The notes beneath the pieces are model-generated. The model was not told the origin of the DNA, did no database searches, and saw only the letters and a list, made by a program, of their open reading frames with translations. DNA of 8,426 nucleotides, taken from positions 1 to 8,426 of the forward strand of contig CAYSPU010000254.1 of NCBI GenBank assembly GCA_964432995.1, read 5' to 3'. Position numbers and translations under genes: made by a program. Of this stretch, positions 1 to 5,051 are shown piece after piece; the first letter of the stretch is position 1; each line of letters begins with the position of its first letter. Origin of the DNA: CAYSPU01 sp964432995 (GTDB lineage: Bacteria > Verrucomicrobiota > Verrucomicrobiia > Limisphaerales > JAHDYP01).

Positions 1-1
1 C

Positions 2-718
2 ACCTACGACGCCTTCGGCCCTCCCGCGGCCTTCCTCCGTGGCCTGTTCGAATACCAGTACCAGGCCGACCGCCTCACCCTCGTCCCCCACATCCCCCCC
101 ACCATCACCCGCCTCGAACAGCGCTTCCCCGTTCGCTTCGGCGCCAAACAACTCCACCTCGCCACCACCGGCACCGGCCCGATCACCGCTGTAACGCTGA
201 ACGGCCAGCCCTGGACCGCCTTCGACCCCCGCTCCGTCCACCTTGCCTACGACCGACTCCCCGAGCAGACAACCATCGAGATCGTCCTCGGCCAAGCCAA
301 ACCCCGCGGATTCCATCCCGCCGCCCCAGCCCGACCAGCCGCCCCTGCCCTGCCCCAGTCCACAGACGGCCTCCAAGCCGATCTCGCCTTGCTGCTCCCC
401 GCCGCCCAGCGCCTCGACCGGTTCCAGCAACTCCTCGCCGACCGCGGCCTGGCCCACACCTACGAGGCCGCCCACGCGCGACTCGCCCTCGATTGCTTCG
501 CCACCGCCCAGTCCCGCCGCCTCCTGCTCGACCAAGGCAAGCTCTCGCGCCTGCCCAACCCTGCGTCCCAATCCGCCGCCGATCAATTATACATCGACAC
601 CACCCGAAAACTGATCGACGGCCTGACCCGCGTGCTGAGCACTTACGAACCCTCGTCGGACCCACACCGCGCCCGACTGTCACTGCTGTGGAAAGACACG
701 ACCATCGAACCGAAGTAG
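2..718 (+). CDS. C-terminal part of a large carbohydrate-active-type enzyme (5' end outside window)
   Basis: An open frame runs from the left edge to TAG at 716-718 and encodes 238 residues; the start lies outside the window. Residues 1-100 look like the end of an (alpha/alpha)6-barrel glycosidase or phosphorylase: a helix around 'DAFGPPAAFLRGLFEYQYQA', then 'LTLVPHIPPTITRLEQRF' and a beta-rich stretch ending near 'TTIEIVLGQAKP'. A 'G-L-x-L-x-P-x-I-P' turn followed by a small beta-sandwich is usual after the barrel in such families. Residues 101-120 are a Pro/Ala linker. Residues 121-238 are predicted mostly helical and match nothing I know. No catalytic residues are in view, so family and substrate are unknown. 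It points the same way as the beta-helix gene downstream, but about 340 nt of repeats separate them. The enzyme-class call is inference from the C-terminal fold pattern only. Confidence 0.6.
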   Translation, partial: TYDAFGPPAAFLRGLFEYQYQADRLTLVPHIPPTITRLEQRFPVRFGAKQLHLATTGTGPITAVTLNGQPWTAFDPRSVHLAYDRLPEQTTIEIVLGQAKPRGFHPAAPARPAAPALPQSTDGLQADLALLLPAAQRLDRFQQLLADRGLAHTYEAAHARLALDCFATAQSRRLLLDQGKLSRLPNPASQSAADQLYIDTTRKLIDGLTRVLSTYEPSSDPHRARLSLLWKDTTIEPK

Positions 719-767
719 CATCGCCCCATGCCACGCCTCCGCTATCCCGTCTTTTTCAGGAACCGTA

Positions 768-812
768 GCGCCGACATTCCTGTCGACGCCATGCCGGCTG
801 GAAAGCCGGCGT
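768..812. repeat. Two abutting 22-nt hairpins with mirrored GGAA tetraloops (REP-like pair)
   Basis: Hairpin A spans 768-789: stem 768-776/781-789, nine positions with one C-A mismatch (771/786), loop TTCC, which reads GGAA on the minus strand. Hairpin B spans 791-812: stem 791-799/804-812, nine positions with one T-G wobble (792/811), loop GGAA on the plus strand. One nucleotide separates them. Same size, same loop and opposite orientation suggest a REP-pair-like element. I recall similar 'GCCGGCTGGAAAGCCGGC' sequences between genes in Verrucomicrobiota, but this was not searched. Role unknown: transcript 3'-end stabilisation, attenuation or a non-autonomous mobile repeat are all possible. 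Confidence 0.7.
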
Positions 813-906
813 TACCCAGTTCGCGGCCTCAACGCGCGCCCGCGCTTTCAGGGTCCGTCCTTTCCCTGAATCCCCCTGCCCGTTCTGGGATCCCACTTCC
901 CCTAAA

Positions 907-936
907 AGGTAGGGCGACCTCTCCGAGGGCGCCGCA
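907..936. repeat. 30-nt hairpin repeat, copy 1
   Basis: This is identical over 30 nt to 1116-1145, in the same orientation and 209 nt apart. The core forms a hairpin: 913-921 pairs with 925-933, nine positions with a single A-G mismatch (917/929) and a TCC triloop. It starts 'AGGTAGGGCGACCTCTCCGA'. Both copies carry the same mismatch, which fits recent common descent or gene conversion between them. Confidence 0.85.
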
Positions 937-1060
937 CCAACGAGTCAGTCAACCACTCAGCCCCGGCGCGATGCGGAGCCTCGCTCGTCCAAGTCACCCC
1001 GACGAGAAAAAGAGAAGCGACGCTGACTCGCCGGCTTGCCGACCTCCGACGTGCCGGTGC

Positions 1061-2965
1061 ATGGTGGGGGGGCTTCGACCAACTCCGTGGCCGTCCCCTC
1101 CTCCGATCCCGCCTCAGGTAGGGCGACCTCTCCGAGGGCGCCGCAAAACACGGTCGCCGAATCTGCACCGCCCTCTCGCCTCCCTCTTCGCCCTGGCGCT
1201 CGCCACCGCCCTCAGCGCCGCCACTTACGAAGTCGGCCCCGGCCAAGCCCTCACCGCCCTCGGCGACGTCCCCTGGGAATCCCTGCAACCCGGCGACGAG
1301 GTCCGCATCCACGCTCGTCCCGAGCCATACCGCGAGAAATGGGTCCTCTGCCGCCAAGGCACCGCGGAAGCCCCCATTGTCGTCCGCGGCGTTGCCGATG
1401 CCAACGGCGCGCTGCCCGTCATCGACGGCCGTGACGCCACCACGCGTTCCGCCCTGAACTACTGGAATCAACCGCGCGGCATCGTGAAGATCGGCGGCGC
1501 CAACGTCCCCCCCGATACCACCCCGGCCCACATCGTCCTCGAGAACCTCGACCTCCGCAGCGGACGACCACCATACAGCTTCCGGGCCGCCGACGGCTCG
1601 ACCCAGAACTACCCCAACAACGCCGCCTCCCTCTACATCGAGAAAGGCACGAACATCACCCTGCGCGGTTGTGTCTTCCACGACAGCGGCAACGGCCTCT
1701 TCATCTCCTACGCCACCCGCGATGTCCTCATCCAGGGCTGTTACCTTCACGACAACGGCAACACCGATAGCGCCTACGAACACAACAGCTACACCGCCGC
1801 CCAAGGCATCACCTTCGAGTTCAACCGATACGGCCCCCTCCGCTCCGGCTGCCTCGGCAACAACCTCAAAGACCGCTCCGCCGGCCTCGTCGTCCGCTAT
1901 AACTGGATCGAAGGCGGCAACCGCCAACTCGACCTCGTCGACGGCGAAGACAGCCCCGTCATCCAGACCCATCCGCTGTATCGCACGACCTTCGTCTACG
2001 GGAATGTGCTCATCGAACCCGACGGCGCGGGCAACCGCCAGATCGTCCACTACGGCGGCGATAGCGGCAACGAAGCGATCTACCGCAAAGGCACCCTCCA
2101 CTTCTACCACAACACCGTCGTCTCCACCCGCACCGACCGCACCACCCTCTTCCGCCTTTCGACCAACGACGAGCGCTGTGACGCCCGCAACAACATCTTC
2201 TACGTCGCCGCCGACGGCGACACCCTCGCCCTCGTCGACGCCAGCGGCCAACTCGCCCTCTCCCACAACTGGTTCAAGCCCGGACGCCGCCACACCTTCG
2301 GCACTCTCACCGGCACCATCACCGATGACGACACCAGCGTCACGGCCAGTTCCCCCGCTTTCCTCAGCGAAGCCACCCAGGACTTCCGCCTGACCGCCGA
2401 TTCCACCTGCCGCGACGCCGGCACCAACTCCGCCCCCGCCGCCGCCAACCATCCCCTCCTCCGCCACTACCGACGCCACCAACAGGACGAACCCCGACGC
2501 CAGGACCCCATACCCGACCTCGGCGCCTTCGAGTTCTCCCCCTACGCGGCCTGGCGATTCCAGCACTTCGGCACCGACTTCGATACCCTGGCCGCCGCTG
2601 ACCACCATGCCGATCCCGACGGCGACCTGCTGCCCAACCTCCTCGAGTACGCCTTCCTCGCCGATCCGCACATCCCGTCACCCGAAGCCCTGCCCGCCGC
2701 CACCATCCTCACCGCCGAAGCCAGTCCGTATCTCGGCATCCGCTTCCCGCGTCGGCCCGCACCCGCCGAACTCCTCTACCTCGTTCAGATGTCCGCCGAT
2801 CTCAACGCCTGGACCGACGGCTCCTCCTACAGCGACCGAACGAACGTCCCCGCCACCGCCGTCACTCTGGACACTGGTTCCGTGGACCCCGCCATCATCC
2901 GCATGACCGCGCCGCTCTCCGACCGCCCCTCCGCCTTTCTCCGCGTCCTGGTTCAACGGGAATGA
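1061..2965 (+). CDS. Secreted right-handed beta-helix protein (lyase/hydrolase-like) with C-terminal tail module
   Basis: From ATG 1061 this gives 634 residues, but the start is uncertain. The frame is open up to ATG 728, and between GTG 1064 and the signal peptide there is no ATG, GTG or TTG. A signal peptide lies at residues ~35-54 (core 'LASLFALALATAL', cleavage near 'SAA/TYEVG'). Residues ~55-120 have the 'VGPGQALTAL...W-x-x-L-x-P-G-D-x-V' opening and 'GTAEAPIVVRGV' seen before parallel beta-helix domains. Residues ~155-490 carry repeating 'I-x-L-(R/E)-x-C/N' turns with Asn-rich coils (such as 'NITLRGCVFHDSGNGLFIS') and end at 'PDLGAFEF', the usual close of such helices. A Ca-loop-like 'DPDGDLLPNLLEYAF' follows near 518-532, then a beta-rich tail with 'LVQMSADLNAW'. 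The fold suggests an extracellular polysaccharide lyase or hydrolase; no catalytic residues could be assigned. Codons are strikingly C-ending. The last 13 nt overlap the convergent pepT end. Confidence 0.8.
   Translation: MVGGLRPTPWPSPPPIPPQVGRPLRGRRKTRSPNLHRPLASLFALALATALSAATYEVGPGQALTALGDVPWESLQPGDEVRIHARPEPYREKWVLCRQGTAEAPIVVRGVADANGALPVIDGRDATTRSALNYWNQPRGIVKIGGANVPPDTTPAHIVLENLDLRSGRPPYSFRAADGSTQNYPNNAASLYIEKGTNITLRGCVFHDSGNGLFISYATRDVLIQGCYLHDNGNTDSAYEHNSYTAAQGITFEFNRYGPLRSGCLGNNLKDRSAGLVVRYNWIEGGNRQLDLVDGEDSPVIQTHPLYRTTFVYGNVLIEPDGAGNRQIVHYGGDSGNEAIYRKGTLHFYHNTVVSTRTDRTTLFRLSTNDERCDARNNIFYVAADGDTLALVDASGQLALSHNWFKPGRRHTFGTLTGTITDDDTSVTASSPAFLSEATQDFRLTADSTCRDAGTNSAPAAANHPLLRHYRRHQQDEPRRQDPIPDLGAFEFSPYAAWRFQHFGTDFDTLAAADHHADPDGDLLPNLLEYAFLADPHIPSPEALPAATILTAEASPYLGIRFPRRPAPAELLYLVQMSADLNAWTDGSSYSDRTNVPATAVTLDTGSVDPAIIRMTAPLSDRPSAFLRVLVQRE
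1116..1145. repeat. 30-nt hairpin repeat, copy 2, abutting signal-peptide coding region
   Basis: This is an exact copy of 907-936, with its hairpin at 1122-1130/1134-1142. It ends 17 nt before Leu codon 1163, where the hydrophobic signal peptide of the beta-helix protein begins, and so lies inside any conventional reading frame for that gene. It may have replaced the native start region. Confidence 0.85.
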
Positions 2966-4281
2966 CGCTTCGCCGACGCCCGGTAACCGCGGTAGCCCCG
3001 TCCTTCGCTCGCCCACAAGCGGACGATCTCGAGACACGTGCGCGCGCACAGTTCCATGTCCTGCCGCGTCACCCATTCGAGCGGGCCGTGGGGATTGTGT
3101 TGGCCGCAGGACAAGTTGGGGGTCGGCAGGCCCCGGCCACTGAGCTGGGTGCCGTCGGTGGCCCCGCGGATGGGCGGACAGGTGGGTTCGATGCCGCAGC
3201 GGCGTGTCGCCTGGAGCGCCAGATCAATCGGCCGGCGATCCGCCGCCAAAACGCCCGCCATGTTGCGGTAGCTCTCGGCGAAGGAGCACTGGATCGACGC
3301 CCGCGGTTCGGTAGCCTGCATGCCCCGACAGAGTCCGGCCAGACGCCGCCGCTTGTCGGCCAGACCCGACTCGCTGAAGTCCCGCAGGATGAACTGGATC
3401 TCGACGGCGGCGGCATTGCCGTGAATCCCGAGCGGATGAAGGTATCCCTGGTGGTCTTCGGTGGTCTCCGGGCTGACGAACTCGCGCGGCAAGGCGGCCA
3501 GGAACTTCCCGGCCAGATGAACGGCATTCACCATGCGATGCTTCCGGGCCTCCCCTGGATGCGTCGCCACCCCCTGAATCTTCACCGTGGCCGAATCCCC
3601 GGAAAAGCACTCGCCCACCACTTCTCCGACGCCGTGCCCGTCCAGCGTATAGGCGACATTCGCTCCCAATCGCCGGAGATCCAGTGTGGACGCCCCGAGC
3701 AACCCGATTTCCTCATCCGGCACGAAGCAGACCCGCACCGGACCGCGAACCACCTCCGGGTGTTCCAAGAGGTGCTGGGCCAACGACATGATGATGGCGA
3801 CGCCAGCCTTGTCGTCGGCACCCAACAGGGTCTTGCCGCTCGCCGTGACCAGATCCTGGCCGATCGCCCCGCGCAGCTCCGGGTCCTTCCTAGGATCCAG
3901 CACGCGCAACGGGTCGTCCGGCAGCCGGATCGGCCGGCCGTCCCAGCGCCGATGCACCATCGGGCGCACCCCGCTCGCACAGAAATCCGTGGCGGTGTCG
4001 ACGTGCGCCAGGAAGGCGACGGTGGGTATGCCCGGCTCGCGGGTCGTGCCGGAGACCGTGGCCATAAGATGTCCCTGAGAACTCAGGGAAATGTCCCGCG
4101 CTCCCATCTGCCGAAGCTCGCACTCGAGCTGGCGGAGAAGGGTCCATTGACCTGCGGTGCTGGGGATCTTCCGCACGCCGCCCGCGCTCTGCGTGTCGAG
4201 CCGGACGTAACGGAGAAACCGATCGAGGATGCCGGGAAACGTGGCGCCGCCTTCGCTCCCGGTGGAAGCATCGTCATGCAT
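2953..4281 (-). CDS. pepT: Peptidase T (aminotripeptidase), M20 metallopeptidase
   Basis: This encodes 442 residues. It is a cytoplasmic dinuclear-zinc exopeptidase that removes the N-terminal residue from tripeptides. The match to enterobacterial PepT is clear along its length: 'RFLRYVRLDTQS' (21-32), 'STAGQW' (41-46), 'HVDT' (93-96), 'GKTLLGADDKAG' (149-160), 'VPDEEIGLLGA' (187-197), 'YTLDGHGVGE' (211-220), 'IRGATDGTQLSGRGLPTPNL' (371-390) and 'HNPHG' (395-399). By comparison with known PepT, the metal ligands are His93, Asp156, Glu191, Asp214 and His398; Asp95 and Glu190 are catalytic. All are present, so the enzyme should be active. Length fits the family (about 408 in E. coli) plus a ~14-residue N-terminal extension and a basic tail ('GYRGYRASAKRHSR'). 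ATG at 4281 is the only Met before the homologous region. No good Shine-Dalgarno was seen. It is divergent from the 4381 gene and convergent with the beta-helix gene. Confidence 0.96.
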   Translation of the reverse strand: MHDDASTGSEGGATFPGILDRFLRYVRLDTQSAGGVRKIPSTAGQWTLLRQLECELRQMGARDISLSSQGHLMATVSGTTREPGIPTVAFLAHVDTATDFCASGVRPMVHRRWDGRPIRLPDDPLRVLDPRKDPELRGAIGQDLVTASGKTLLGADDKAGVAIIMSLAQHLLEHPEVVRGPVRVCFVPDEEIGLLGASTLDLRRLGANVAYTLDGHGVGEVVGECFSGDSATVKIQGVATHPGEARKHRMVNAVHLAGKFLAALPREFVSPETTEDHQGYLHPLGIHGNAAAVEIQFILRDFSESGLADKRRRLAGLCRGMQATEPRASIQCSFAESYRNMAGVLAADRRPIDLALQATRRCGIEPTCPPIRGATDGTQLSGRGLPTPNLSCGQHNPHGPLEWVTRQDMELCARTCLEIVRLWASEGRGYRGYRASAKRHSR

Positions 4282-4380
4282 GGCTTTCGCATGCCATTTT
4301 CCGGCACCCAATGCAATCCTCACCGCAGGACTCGGCTTTACTCGGCGCGACTCCGCCCGTAACGTCGGCGCGTCACCGCC
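4282..4380. promoter_or_regulatory. Divergent intergenic region between pepT and the membrane-protein cluster
   Basis: These 99 nt separate two outward-facing genes, so both promoters should lie here or overlap the coding starts. No confident -10/-35 pair was seen on either strand, and neither start has a strong Shine-Dalgarno. On the minus strand, 4277-4296 can form an imperfect hairpin with a GAAA loop whose 3' arm contains the pepT start codon. The function is inferred from gene orientation only. Confidence 0.35.
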
Positions 4381-4499
4381 ATGCGGCCGCTCTGGATCAT
4401 TCTGATTGCGCTGGGACTGCTGGGCCTCATCGGCCTCGTCGTCTGGGCCATCCGCGCGCGCCTTCGCGAAGTCCGGCGGATGGCGGGCGGAACGAATGA
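4381..4499 (+). CDS. Membrane-anchored protein, N-terminal part (runs into assembly gap)
   Basis: ATG 4381 opens a frame of 39 full codons before the N run. It encodes one N-terminal membrane helix (residues ~4-23, 'LWIILIALGLLGLIGLVVWA') followed by basic residues ('RARLREVRRM'), so the remainder should stay cytoplasmic by the positive-inside rule. No stop is reached before the gap. It most likely joins the coiled-coil segment after the gap into one protein. With exactly 10 missing bases the frames do not match; they join if the true gap length is 2 modulo 3 (8 or 11, for example). Alternatively it is a separate small membrane protein that ends inside the gap, and ATG 4496 could then start the next gene. 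No function recognised. Confidence 0.65.
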
Positions 4500-4509
4500 N
4501 NNNNNNNNN
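4500..4509. other. Assembly gap (10 N)
   Basis: A run of ten N bases. The round number suggests a scaffolder's placeholder, so the true distance between the flanking sequences is not known. It interrupts the coding region between the membrane helix and the coiled-coil segment. Confidence 0.99.
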
Positions 4510-4985
4510 CGCAGGCCGAGACGGTGGTGCGCGCCGGGTTGCTACCCCAACTGGCGCGACTGCTGCGGGGCCGACTGGTGGTTGGACTTCTATCCCAACG
4601 ATCCCAACTGCTGGATACACAACAGAAATCCGCCGAACGCGTCACGGATCTCGAACAACGCCTGGCCGCCGCTCACGGTCGTCTCGAGAACCGCCTCCAG
4701 CAGTACGAACGCCGCCTTGACGAACTGCAAAGCCAGGGCCCCGACGCACCGCCACCCCCCACCCCGACACCGGGGACCGCTCCGGCCCCGCCGGCACCGC
4801 CGCCGGCCTCCCCGCCCGCACCCCGCCGCAGCCCCTTCCGGAGTCAGCCCGCCGCGCCCCCCGCCGGGCCGGTGCGCTTCTCCGCCATCCTCCACCGCAA
4901 GCAACACAGCGCACCCCCCCAGACGCCCACCCCCGCCGCGCCGCCCAACCCGTCGCCGCCGTCATCGGGAAAACCGAGTGGCTGA
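4510..4985 (+). CDS. Coiled-coil and proline-rich protein, C-terminal part (5' end in assembly gap)
   Basis: The frame with codons from 4512 is open from the gap to TGA 4983-4985, about 158 residues. It begins 'QAETVVRAGLLPQLARLLRG', amphipathic helical sequence, continues with a coiled-coil-like stretch of Leu heptads rich in Gln/Glu/Arg (around 'RVTDLEQRLAAAHGRLENRL' and 'YERRLDELQSQ'), and ends in a ~75-residue Pro/Ala-rich low-complexity tail. This is the pattern of a scaffold or tether rather than an enzyme. GTG 4524 is a possible start, but residues before it fit the same helix, so the real start is probably upstream, in the gap or at ATG 4381. It is followed in the same frame, after one TGA and 66 nt, by the next gene. 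No family recognised. Confidence 0.65.
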
Positions 4986-5018
4986 CAGCCGTTTTTCGTT
5001 GTTAGCCGTTTTTCGTTT
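4986..5018. repeat. Degenerate heptad/14-nt direct repeat after the TGA stop
   Basis: 'AGCCGTTTTTCGTT' occurs at 4987-5000 and again at 5004-5017, a 17-nt period. Read on the minus strand it alternates the 7-mers CGAAAAA and CGGCTAA, with a CAA between them. This AT-richer patch differs from the surrounding high-GC coding sequence and sits directly between a stop codon and the GTG start of the next gene. It resembles intergenic microsatellite-like tracts; a role in spacing or mRNA structure is possible but not shown. Confidence 0.6.
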
Positions 5019-5051
5019 GCCCGGCAGGCTCCAATCCGGATATATGGCACC

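Larger units (their letters stand above)
719..1060. other. Intergenic repeat cluster between enzyme fragment and beta-helix gene
   Basis: No convincing gene lies here. The + strand frame shared with the beta-helix gene stays open from ATG 728, but its translation simply reads through hairpin repeats (for example 'MPAGKPALPS' from the 791-812 hairpin and 'GRATSPRAP' from the 30-nt repeat), so it is not a believable protein. The region holds the paired hairpins at 768-812, a 7-bp stem at 847-853/864-870 with a 10-nt loop and no T-tract, and the first 30-nt repeat at 907-936. From 937 to 1115 is unassigned C-rich sequence, enclosed by the two 30-nt repeats. No clear promoter was recognised. Confidence 0.7.

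Noticed and set aside
847..870. 7-bp stem with 10-nt loop as a terminator for the left gene
   Set aside because: No T-tract follows on either strand, and it lies about 130 nt after the stop; it may be chance in GC-rich sequence.
728..1060. N-terminal extension of the beta-helix protein from ATG 728, 791 or 971
   Set aside because: The translation runs through hairpins and the 30-nt repeat and precedes the signal peptide by up to 145 residues, which is incompatible with export.
902..2671. 589-residue open frame on the minus strand opposite the beta-helix gene
   Set aside because: Its composition (Gly/Val/Ala/Glu runs, no domain pattern) is what C-ending codons of the plus-strand gene give on the opposite strand. 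The plus strand has a signal peptide and a coherent fold.
2962..4362. 466-residue plus-strand frame opposite pepT
   Set aside because: It is antisense to a gene with all PepT metal and catalytic residues, and shows no recognisable motif itself.
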